Source: Chloroflexota bacterium (GTDB lineage: Bacteria; Chloroflexota; Anaerolineae; J102). From it: DNA of 64,000 nucleotides. A program made the translations under genes and the position numbers. The notes under the pieces were generated by a model that was not told where the DNA came from, did no database searches, and was given only the letters and a program-made list of their open reading frames with translations. This document shows, piece after piece, positions 19,899 through 27,918 of the stretch; the stretch's first letter is position 1; the number at the start of each line of letters is the position of its first letter. The stretch covers positions 4,832 to 68,831 of the forward strand of contig JAADII010000133.1 of the NCBI GenBank assembly GCA_013151415.1. The letters are read 5' to 3'.

Positions 19899-20093
19899 AT
19901 GAAAACGCGCTTCTGGTTCCGCGCCATGATCTTGGCGCTGTTCTTCGCCGGCGTTCTGCTGGTCCATTCCACCGCTCAATTGGTGCATCGTAGCGCTCGG
20001 GTCGATCAATCGGCTTTTGTTGTGGCCGATAGCGGCACGCCGACGCCTACGCCACAGTTAATTGACTGTGAAGATGGAACTTGCGGCGGATGA
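19899..20093 (+). CDS. Small secreted peptide precursor (64 aa)
   Basis: ATG preceded by GGAGG; Arg/Lys plus hydrophobic signal MKTRFWFRAMILALFFAGVLLVHSTAQ; C-terminus GTPTPTPQLIDCEDGTCGG. Confidence 0.6.
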   Translation: MKTRFWFRAMILALFFAGVLLVHSTAQLVHRSARVDQSAFVVADSGTPTPTPQLIDCEDGTCGG

Positions 20094-20113
20094 CGACATC
20101 CTCATTTTGGAAG

Positions 20114-20146
20114 TGAGGGGCTTCGGTTTATCTCCGGAGCCCCTCA
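20114..20146 (+). terminator. Stem-loop downstream of small peptide gene, weak U-tract
   Basis: TGAGGGGCTTCGG-tttatct-CCGGAGCCCCTCA. Confidence 0.5.
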
Positions 20147-20151
20147 TTCAT

Positions 20152-21360
20152 TCAGGGCGGCGCTTTATTCTCCTGGCCGCGAATGGCTTGTAAATGTTTG
20201 GTGATTTCGTTGAACAGGAAAGCCTGACGCGGGGTTTGCCCTGTGGCGGGGACCAACCGCAAAGCTCGTTCGAGCTGTTCAATGGCTTCATCGAGGCGGT
20301 TCTGGCGTAAGTAAACAAGTCCCAAACCGGCGATAGCATTGGCCAGCCTTTCGGCGTCCTGGAGCCGTTGAAAACTCTCGATGCCCGCGAGATAAGCCTC
20401 TTCAGCCTGCTTCCAATCGCCAAGTTCGCGATAAGCTAAGCCAAGATTGATCTGAATTAGGGCCAGATTGTGCGCATCGTACACTTGTCGAAAGATGGAA
20501 AAAGCGCTCCGATATTGTTCGATGGCCGCCGCGGGCTGATCCTGTTTTAAGAGCATATTGCCCAGGTTCATTTGGGCAATGGCGCGATTGATGGGATCAT
20601 CGATTTTCTCGAACAGCGTCATCGCTCGATGAAAGCAACGTTCGGCCTCCTCGAACGCTTGTTGCCGCGTCAATGTGGTCGCCAAATTGGCGCATCCCCA
20701 TGCTGCAAGCCGCAACAAGTCCTCTCTTTGCTGCGCAAGTTCCACGGCTTTGCGAAGATAAGACTCCGCCTTCTCCCATTGATGTTGGTCGTGATGAATC
20801 GCGCCCAAGAGCAGAAAACTGTGGGCTGTTTCCGGATCGCTTTCTCCCAGAATGTGGATAGCCTTCCACAGCAATTCCCGCGCTTTGGCAAATTCGCGCT
20901 TGCGCTTTAGCGCCGCGGCCTGGCGGGTGAGCGTTCGCGCGCGCGAACGCTCGTCGCCCAAGCGCGCGTAAAGAGTTTCGCTCCGGGAGAAATGTTCAAT
21001 GGCTTCGTCGTAGCGGCCCAGCTGATGCGCGAACACGCCCAAATAAAAGCGAATGGCCGCTTCCGTATCGATTTCATGATGTTCTTGGCTTTGCGCGAGC
21101 CCCTCGTAGAGATAAGGAAGCCAGTCGCTCCAGCGTCCGGCCCGTTCCATATGGGGGGTGACCAACAGAAGAATGCGGCTCACCGCTGGCCAGGCGTCGG
21201 GCGATTGGAGCCCATAATTCAGCAGCGCCAATGCGTGCTGAACCGCATCGTTGGCCGCGTGATCGTGAAGCCGCTCCAGGCGTCGGCGCATGTGTTCGGC
21301 CGCTCGCTGGATGTTTTGGTGAAAGATCGCGTTCGCGTCGAAAGAGGAGGCTACCGCCAT
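20152..21360 (-). CDS. TPR-repeat sensor partner of the upstream NTPase
   Basis: Multiple TPRs: YDEAIEHFSRSETLYARLGD, AIEQYRSAFSIFRQVYDAHNLALIQINLGLAYRELGDW; overlaps the NTPase ORF by 10 nt. Confidence 0.85.
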   Translation of the reverse strand: MAVASSFDANAIFHQNIQRAAEHMRRRLERLHDHAANDAVQHALALLNYGLQSPDAWPAVSRILLLVTPHMERAGRWSDWLPYLYEGLAQSQEHHEIDTEAAIRFYLGVFAHQLGRYDEAIEHFSRSETLYARLGDERSRARTLTRQAAALKRKREFAKARELLWKAIHILGESDPETAHSFLLLGAIHHDQHQWEKAESYLRKAVELAQQREDLLRLAAWGCANLATTLTRQQAFEEAERCFHRAMTLFEKIDDPINRAIAQMNLGNMLLKQDQPAAAIEQYRSAFSIFRQVYDAHNLALIQINLGLAYRELGDWKQAEEAYLAGIESFQRLQDAERLANAIAGLGLVYLRQNRLDEAIEQLERALRLVPATGQTPRQAFLFNEITKHLQAIRGQENKAPP

Positions 21361-22811
21361 TGTAAAATTTGTTCTTCCAAAAAGGCGCGCGTGAGGCTGT
21401 GAATTGTGTAATAACTCTCCCGCAGATCTCCCCGACGGTCCACCAGATTAAGATCCACCAGGCGGCGAAGCGCATCACGCGTGGTTTCTGGCGGCAGGCC
21501 AGACGCCTCTAAAATGAACGTCACATTCCCGGGGCGCGGCGCCACCAGCGGCAAGGTTAGTAGAACGGTCCTCTCTTCGCTGCTCAGTTGTTTCCATGCT
21601 CTTTGATAAATATATCGATACATTTCCTTAATGCTTTTGCCGCGCGCGGCTCGGACGTCGGCCAGGATGTCGTCCAGGGCATGATAGCGTAGTTGCCCTA
21701 GCACCAATTTGAGGGCCATAGGATTCCCGCCCACCGTTTCATATAATGCTGCAAACTCGCTCTCAGTGGCCTGTCGCCACGCGGAGATGCCGCGCAGTTC
21801 GGCTTCATAATTCGCAAGCGCTTTGGCGTCATTTTCGTCCAACTCCTGCATGCGATAATGGTATATCTCCGATTCAACAGGCAAACTCATGCGGGATGTG
21901 AGTAAAATCGGTGCGGAATTGGATAATTTGCGTAAAATCGGCAATAAAGCTTCTAGATCAGTCACCGTTTCTAAGTTATCGAACACCAAGAGGCTAGGTT
22001 TTTCCTTCAGTTGTCGTTGCAAAAGCCAAACCTGGCGTTCTAAGGTCGTCACTGGCGCGGCCGATTCCGCGTCTTCTAAAAGCTGCGTTGTCAATGCGTC
22101 CAGTAACAGGGTGGTGGAGCGCAAGGGATCAGGCAGAGGGCGAATCGCTCCATCGGTTGTAAATCGCATCATTTGGGCGCTAACCCAGCCCAAGTCGTTG
22201 ACCTGCCCATTCACGATGGCTTGTAGCGCGACCCGTTCAGCAAGGGTGGTCTTGCCTATGCCGCCCACGCCCTCGATGAGAACAATGGGACGATTTTCCC
22301 GTTCGAACAACAATTCCAGAACACGGCGAATCGCGCGGTCGAGACCAAACACTTTCCCCATAGCGCTGGGCGAGACCCGTTGAAAAAAACGAGCTTCCAG
22401 TTCTTGATAGATGCGTTTTTCCGCTTCCCACACAATTTCAGCCAACTGTCGCAGTGCAAACTGCTGTTCTCGATAGGCTGTGGATTCCCCCCAATTTCCC
22501 ACCCGGCAGGCGATGGACATTGGCTTCCCCTCGAGCAAATGAATGCACAGTAATTCGTGATGGATAGGATGGCTCCGACGCAGCTGTTCCAGCGCATCCC
22601 TTAATACATGGTTGCCGCCATCATCGCGTTCATGTTTGGCCATGGAAGCGCGAGAGGCTCTCAAGTAGGAAATGGCATCATGCCGGCCTGTGCGCGCATA
22701 TTGTTTTAACGCCTTATGAATGTCCTTTTGTAATTGTTCGATATCAATGGTTGGGGTGAAGGCGGCCAATAGAGCGTTCATGCCAAACATTGTACACGAA
22801 ATGGCGGCCAT
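21351..22811 (-). CDS. STAND/NB-ARC-like NTPase with N-terminal sigma-region-4-like HTH
   Basis: Walker A IEGVGGIGKTTLAERVA; Walker B SLLVFDNLETV; ILLTSRMSLP; N-terminal HIHLLEGKPMSIACRVGNWGESTAYREQQFALRQLA-like HTH (weaker call). Confidence 0.82.
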   Translation of the reverse strand: MAAISCTMFGMNALLAAFTPTIDIEQLQKDIHKALKQYARTGRHDAISYLRASRASMAKHERDDGGNHVLRDALEQLRRSHPIHHELLCIHLLEGKPMSIACRVGNWGESTAYREQQFALRQLAEIVWEAEKRIYQELEARFFQRVSPSAMGKVFGLDRAIRRVLELLFERENRPIVLIEGVGGIGKTTLAERVALQAIVNGQVNDLGWVSAQMMRFTTDGAIRPLPDPLRSTTLLLDALTTQLLEDAESAAPVTTLERQVWLLQRQLKEKPSLLVFDNLETVTDLEALLPILRKLSNSAPILLTSRMSLPVESEIYHYRMQELDENDAKALANYEAELRGISAWRQATESEFAALYETVGGNPMALKLVLGQLRYHALDDILADVRAARGKSIKEMYRYIYQRAWKQLSSEERTVLLTLPLVAPRPGNVTFILEASGLPPETTRDALRRLVDLNLVDRRGDLRESYYTIHSLTRAFLEEQILQWR

Positions 22812-22816
22812 TGGCG

Positions 22817-22884
22817 AGAGTTTGTGAGAGTTTGAAAGAGTTTGTGAGAGGAAATATGAAAAATTGAGAAGGCGTCAGAGTTTG
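22817..22884. repeat. Four AGAGTTTG direct repeats in 10-bp register, candidate operator
   Basis: AGAGTTTG starts at 22817, 22827, 22837 and 22877, immediately upstream of the minus-strand NTPase start. Confidence 0.6.
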
Positions 22885-22919
22885 AAATGGTGTTTCTCTG
22901 CTAGAATAGAATTGCCGAC

Positions 22920-23041
22920 GTCTTCGCGAACAATGGCTGTTCGCGAAGACCCACCACCGAATGAGTTTCTCGTTTCGGTGGGCGAGGGTGGCAGGCGTTG
23001 GTGTTTTTGGCGAGAGGGCGCCAACGTCTGCTAATTTTTTT
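22920..23041 (+). ncRNA. Candidate structured RNA: three consecutive hairpins and a T-run
   Basis: GTCTTCGCGAACA/TGTTCGCGAAGAC (13 bp); CCACCGAA/TTCGGTGG (8 bp); GCAGGCGTTGG/CCAACGTCTGC then TAATTTTTTT on the plus strand. Confidence 0.35.
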
Positions 23042-23058
23042 GTTACACGAGCAACGCC

Positions 23059-23463
23059 TTATTCATACCCCAACAGCTTCCACCATAAGCGCCAATTGGG
23101 TTCTGGACGGGTTTGCTGAATGCGAGGTTCGGGGGCGGGTTGCGGGTCGATGGGTGCATCGCGAATGATGGGCGCCACCGGTTGATCGCCCGGTTTCACC
23201 CAGTTGCGTTCTTCGCGGGCATATGCATCGATGACCGCCGGATCGTCCACATGCTCCAGCAGCGTTTCCACCTCTTGACGGAACGCTTCGCGTTCGGCCA
23301 CGGTCTTTTGCAGTTCGACCAATTTGCGCTGAGCGCGCACTCCCGCTACAACCCGGCCGCTATATAAGATGATATACGCCAAACAGGCCAACACCGCGAT
23401 GGCCGTGAGCATCTGACGCGTGCTCAACAATTGGCGCTGAAAAAGAGGGTTGGACTTGGCCAT
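23059..23463 (-). CDS. FtsB/DivIC-like septum formation initiator family protein
   Basis: Short protein, single TM plus coiled coil (RAQRKLVELQKTVAEREAFRQEVETLLEHVDDPAVIDAYAREERNWVKPGD). Confidence 0.75.
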   Translation of the reverse strand: MAKSNPLFQRQLLSTRQMLTAIAVLACLAYIILYSGRVVAGVRAQRKLVELQKTVAEREAFRQEVETLLEHVDDPAVIDAYAREERNWVKPGDQPVAPIIRDAPIDPQPAPEPRIQQTRPEPNWRLWWKLLGYE

Positions 23464-23476
23464 GATCCCGCTCCAA

Positions 23477-23503
23477 GAAAAAACCCGCCGATTTTCGGCG
23501 GGC
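23477..23503 (-). terminator. Intrinsic terminator of tRNA-Leu
   Basis: Minus strand GCCCGCCGAAAATCGGCGGGTTTTTTC. Confidence 0.85.
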
Positions 23504-23516
23504 TGTTTTGGGAAAG

Positions 23517-23600
23517 TGCCGATGGAGGGATTTGAACCCCCACGGGCCTATGCCCACTGCGCCCTGAACGCAGCGCGTCTGCCAGTTCCGCCACATCGGC
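23517..23600 (-). tRNA. tRNA-Leu (anticodon CAG)
   Basis: GCCGATG/CATCGGC acceptor, anticodon arm CTGCG-TTCAGGG-CGCAG, long variable arm, GGTTCAAATCC T arm. Confidence 0.96.
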
Positions 23601-23628
23601 CTATCCATATAAGCAATTATATTTTACA

Positions 23629-25317
23629 CTATTCCTGGAGTTTGTCAAACTTCAGTGTGCGCCTTTCTGAAAGCGTCACCTTTCTTTGCAACAGGTGCCA
23701 TTGAGCAAAGGTGCGGAATCGTTCAGAGGGTTCATTCAGGCGTCCGACTTCCATATTTTGCACTGCTGTGGACGCGCCGTAAGTGTAAAGCGGATAATAG
23801 AGCAAAATTCCGGGCAGTTCTTGAGCAAACACCTCTTGAAACTGATAATATAGTTGACGTCGGATTTCTTTGTCAGCCGTCACCCGCGCTTGCTCCATGG
23901 CGATATCGGCCGTGCGATTGCGCCAACCGCCATAGTTTTGCCCTTCGGGGGCAATTTGAGTCGAATGCCACAGAGGATATGGATCGGGGTCGCCGATGAA
24001 TTCCCAACTGACAATGGCGGCGCTAAAATTGCGCGGGACCAAAAAGTCGCTGACCAGGCCAGTGAAAGAAACGGGTTGCGAGATCGTCCGCACGCCGATG
24101 CGGGTCCAATCCTCGGTTATGGCTTGATTGACCAAGGTGGAGGATGGCGCGTCATCGCTGAGCAGAATCAATTCAAGTTGTTGCCCCTCTTGTTCGCGTA
24201 CGCCATCGCCATCTGAATCGATCCAACCGGCCTCTTCCAACAACGCCTTCGCGCGCGAGGGGTTGTAATCATAGGTGGGAATATCGGGATTGTAGGCCCA
24301 TGTTCCGGGCAATATGGGGCTATCGGCCTTGAGCCCTACGCCGGGTATGGTTTCTTTGAGTAAACGGTCGCGATCGATGGCATAAGCAAGGGCCTGGCGC
24401 ACGCGCACATCGCTCAGAAAGGAGGCGTTCGGTGAATCCAAATTGAGCAAGATCAGGGTGTATCCGGGCAGGGGCGAGGTGAACAATTGCAGGTTGGGCA
24501 TGGCTTCGGCTCGCGCCAGGTGTTCGGGAGGGATGCGTCTGATCCCATGCACCTCGCCAGCCTCCGCGGCCGCCAGGATGCTGGCGTAGTCGGGGAAAAA
24601 ACGGAATTCCAATGCATCGAGAAATGGCAGGGCGTCAAACGCGCGCGGATTGGGCTCCAGGCGTACATGCAAGCTGTCGATCTCCGTCACGCGGAACGGT
24701 CCGCTGCCAATGGGTTGCGTATTTAACTGCGCGCGCACCAGCTCGCGCGGGGTGTATCGTTGCCAATAGTGTTTGGGAAGAACCCCGAACCAACGAATGG
24801 TCGTGAAATCGGGAAACGCTGCAAAAGGTTCAGAGAGTTGGAATTGCACCGTGCGATCATCGATCTTTTTGGCGATGACTGTGCGCCACAGTGCGGCAAG
24901 GTCGGGCAAAACGGGCAGGTCGGGGTCCTGCATGAGCTCGACGGTGAAAAGCACATCATCCGCGGTGATGCGCAGGCCGTCATGCCAGCGCGCGTCGCTG
25001 CGCAAGGTGAAGGTGAATACATCGCTATTGGGGCCGATTTCCCAGCTTTCGGCCAAATCGGGTTGCAGCTCTCCTTGTTCATCAAATTTCAACAACCCGT
25101 TAAACACCAACGCGCAAAGGTCGCGGTCCACCTCATTGTATTGGCACAGAAGAGGATTGATATATTGAGGATTGCCCGCGACGCCCTCCACAAAAACGCC
25201 CCCACGGGCGGGGACGTATTCGGTCGTATATGAATAGGCCGCGTAACTTAAGAGGGATGCAACAAGAAGAATGCCCAAAAGGGCTAACGCGGCTTGCCAA
25301 CGAACGTGACGACTCAA
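23629..25317 (-). CDS. Peptide/oligopeptide ABC transporter substrate-binding protein (SBP family 5)
   Basis: DLAESWEIGPNSDVFTFTLRSDARWHDGLRITADDVLFTVELM; VRQALAYAIDRDRLL. Confidence 0.93.
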   Translation of the reverse strand: MSRHVRWQAALALLGILLVASLLSYAAYSYTTEYVPARGGVFVEGVAGNPQYINPLLCQYNEVDRDLCALVFNGLLKFDEQGELQPDLAESWEIGPNSDVFTFTLRSDARWHDGLRITADDVLFTVELMQDPDLPVLPDLAALWRTVIAKKIDDRTVQFQLSEPFAAFPDFTTIRWFGVLPKHYWQRYTPRELVRAQLNTQPIGSGPFRVTEIDSLHVRLEPNPRAFDALPFLDALEFRFFPDYASILAAAEAGEVHGIRRIPPEHLARAEAMPNLQLFTSPLPGYTLILLNLDSPNASFLSDVRVRQALAYAIDRDRLLKETIPGVGLKADSPILPGTWAYNPDIPTYDYNPSRAKALLEEAGWIDSDGDGVREQEGQQLELILLSDDAPSSTLVNQAITEDWTRIGVRTISQPVSFTGLVSDFLVPRNFSAAIVSWEFIGDPDPYPLWHSTQIAPEGQNYGGWRNRTADIAMEQARVTADKEIRRQLYYQFQEVFAQELPGILLYYPLYTYGASTAVQNMEVGRLNEPSERFRTFAQWHLLQRKVTLSERRTLKFDKLQE

Positions 25318-25347
25318 GATGGAACCGGTTTCAGATTGATGTCAGTC

Positions 25348-25581
25348 TTAGACCAAACGGGCCGCGACAAGGGAAATAATGAAGAAGAGCGCGCCCACCA
25401 CAATGGTGGCCTGATAAAGCGTTTTTTCCAGTCCGCGTCGGGTGCGATAGACCGATGTGTCGCTACCAAATACGCTGCCCGCACCGCTGGTTTGCGTTTG
25501 CAGGATGACCAATACAGAAATGACCACGCTGAGCAACAGCTGCGCTATGAGAACGAACGTTTCCATGAAAAAAGACCTCAA
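25348..25581 (-). CDS. secG: Preprotein translocase subunit SecG
   Basis: Two TMs; LLSVVISVLVILQTQTSGAGSVFGSDTSVYRTRRGLEKTLYQATIVVGALFFIISL. Confidence 0.9.
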   Translation of the reverse strand: MRSFFMETFVLIAQLLLSVVISVLVILQTQTSGAGSVFGSDTSVYRTRRGLEKTLYQATIVVGALFFIISLVAARLV

Positions 25582-25750
25582 GGGTGAATTGGGTTTTGAA
25601 TCGGCAAAAGATTATAGCACCGCGGGCCGATGAGAATCAAATCTTCATCAGGATGGGGATCGAGGAGCCGCGATTGGGAATCGAGACGAAGATGGCCCAA
25701 CCATGAGTCGTTCCTTGAGTCGCGTTCCGGTTCATGGCATAATGGCGCGC

Positions 25751-27304
25751 ATGACAGCGATTCATCCCCCTCGCGCTCAAACCTTGGGTCAGTTGGCGCA
25801 GGCGTTGGGCTTGTCGTGCTCTCAGCCAGACCTGCTCATTCGTCACATCACGGCCGATTCGCGACAGGTCCGTCCGGGAGCGCTTTTCGTGGCCTATGTT
25901 GGCGTGCGCGTGGATGGTCATCGATTTATCGAACAGGCGCTTCGTCGCGGCGCTGTCGCTGTGGTGGGGGAAAAGGCGCTGCAACTGCCGACGCCTTATC
26001 TTCGCGTGCGCGACGCTCGTCGGGCATTGGGTTTGCTCGCGGCTGCGTGGGAAGGATTTCCCACGCGACGCATGGGCGTCATCGGCGTGACGGGGACCGA
26101 TGGCAAAACCAGCACCAGCGCCTTTATTCACAGCATTCTCACGGCCGCGGGGCGCAATGCCGGATTGCTCACCACCGTGCACGCGCGTATTGGCGAACGG
26201 ATTGTGGAGACAGGGCTGCACACCACCACGCCAGACGCGCTCACCTTGCAAGCGGCGCTGCGTGAAATGGTCGATGCGGGCGGCCAATGGGCCGTGGTGG
26301 AAACAACTTCGCATGGGCTAAGCCAATGGCGTGTGGCCGGCGTGGATTATGATCTGGCCGTAGTGACCAACGTGACCCATGAACATTTGGACGAACATGG
26401 CGATTATGCGGGTTATCTCGCGGCGAAGGCGCGGTTGTTGGATATGACGCGGGCGAATCGATTCAAATCTCACTTGCCTAAAATGGCTATTCTCAATGCA
26501 GACGACATCTCTTTTGAACCGATGCTGGCTCATGCGCCGCGACAAATGCTTAGTTATGGGGTGCGCGGCGGGGATGTGCGGGCCGAGAAAATCGAGTTGG
26601 GCGCACAAAGCGTTCGATTTGTTGCTCGCGGGTTGGGCCGGCGAGTGGAGGTGGAGGCGCGAATGCCGGGGCGATTCACCGTATATAACGCGCTGGCCGC
26701 AATAGCGGTGGCCTTTGCTTTGAACATCGACGATGCGGCTATCCAGCAAGGCGTGTTCGCGATGAAGGGCATCCCAGGACGCATGGAGCGCATCGAACGC
26801 GGCCAAGATTTTGTCGCCATTGTCGATTTTGCGCACACGCCCTTTGCGTTGGATGCTGCGCTGCGCGCCGCGCGCGATTTGACCTCGGGACGAGTCATTG
26901 CGGTGTTTGGGTCGGCCGGCCTGCGCGATGTGGACAAGCGCGAGATGATGGGCGAGGTGGCGGGTCGCTTGGCCGATCTTGCTATCATCACGGCCGAAGA
27001 CCCGCGCACCGAGGATTTGCAGGCCATTATGGCGGCCATTGCTCGCGCGTGTCAACGCGTCGGAGGCCAAGTCTTGTTAGAACCAGACCGTTATCGCGCC
27101 ATGCGCTTGGCGCTGACGCACGCCCGCCCTGGTGATGTCGTCATGGTTTGTGGCAAGGGGCACGAGCAGTCCATGTGTTTTGGAGAAATCGAACACCCCT
27201 GGGATGATCGCGTCGCCTTGGCTCATGCGCTAGATGCACATTTGGGGCGAACCACCTCCCCACCCCCTTTTGTTTTGCCGACATATGAGAAAACGCGCGT
27301 TTAG
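25751..27304 (+). CDS. murE: UDP-N-acetylmuramyl-tripeptide synthetase (MurE type)
   Basis: DSRQVRPGALFVAYVG, GVTGTDGKTSTSAFI, FAHTPFALDAALRAAR, ITAEDPRTEDL, VCGKGHEQSM; start chosen at MTAIHPP. Confidence 0.93.
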   Translation: MTAIHPPRAQTLGQLAQALGLSCSQPDLLIRHITADSRQVRPGALFVAYVGVRVDGHRFIEQALRRGAVAVVGEKALQLPTPYLRVRDARRALGLLAAAWEGFPTRRMGVIGVTGTDGKTSTSAFIHSILTAAGRNAGLLTTVHARIGERIVETGLHTTTPDALTLQAALREMVDAGGQWAVVETTSHGLSQWRVAGVDYDLAVVTNVTHEHLDEHGDYAGYLAAKARLLDMTRANRFKSHLPKMAILNADDISFEPMLAHAPRQMLSYGVRGGDVRAEKIELGAQSVRFVARGLGRRVEVEARMPGRFTVYNALAAIAVAFALNIDDAAIQQGVFAMKGIPGRMERIERGQDFVAIVDFAHTPFALDAALRAARDLTSGRVIAVFGSAGLRDVDKREMMGEVAGRLADLAIITAEDPRTEDLQAIMAAIARACQRVGGQVLLEPDRYRAMRLALTHARPGDVVMVCGKGHEQSMCFGEIEHPWDDRVALAHALDAHLGRTTSPPPFVLPTYEKTRV

Positions 27305-27398
27305 GTGGTCATTGACGAATATTGTTGTAGAGCGATGTGCGGCTTGTTAGGAGAAAATCTGCCATGAGACGTTTTGCCTGTAGGTCAGTGGTTGCTTG

Positions 27399-27875
27399 CT
27401 ACTTCTTTTTGACCGACCTTTTCCGAGAAGCGGATTTGGCGCGTTGGTATGTTGGCGCGCTTGAGCGCGATCGACGAACGGTTTTTGTCGAGGATTTACG
27501 AATCTCGCGTAGTTGTCGGCGTTGTTGCAAGAACACTTCCGTCATCACCAGCAAGGTGAACAAAACAAAAACCAAAACCCAGTCGAGCAAGCGGAAAATG
27601 CGCAAAAAGATGACCATGCTGACGAACAGTCCTGTCCAAACGCCCTGGCGCGTCGCGATGTAAGGCAGGCTTCCGGTTGCGGTTTTCGGCGACCAACGTT
27701 GTTGCACGCGATACCAGATAGGCGCGGAGCCCGCGGCTATGGCCAGGAAAAGCAACAGTAAGGCCAGGGCCACCAGGCCATCGACGGGGGGAAAGCGCCA
27801 TATGAGCATAACCAGCCCCGCGCCGGCCAGCGCGGCGAAGAGCCAGGAAAGGATGAGAAAAGCTCGTTGCGACAT
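27399..27875 (-). CDS. Hypothetical membrane protein
   Basis: Four or more hydrophobic segments and a basic C-terminal tail. Confidence 0.6.
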   Translation of the reverse strand: MSQRAFLILSWLFAALAGAGLVMLIWRFPPVDGLVALALLLLFLAIAAGSAPIWYRVQQRWSPKTATGSLPYIATRQGVWTGLFVSMVIFLRIFRLLDWVLVFVLFTLLVMTEVFLQQRRQLREIRKSSTKTVRRSRSSAPTYQRAKSASRKRSVKKK

Positions 27876-27918
27876 GATATCGAAGGAGCGAGAAGGGAAT
27901 GAATTCGGGTTTGCCTAC

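Noticed and set aside
27337-27663. 108-aa plus-strand ORF after murE
   Set aside because: Mostly antisense to the 27399-27875 membrane protein; translation is basic and unstructured with no family match.
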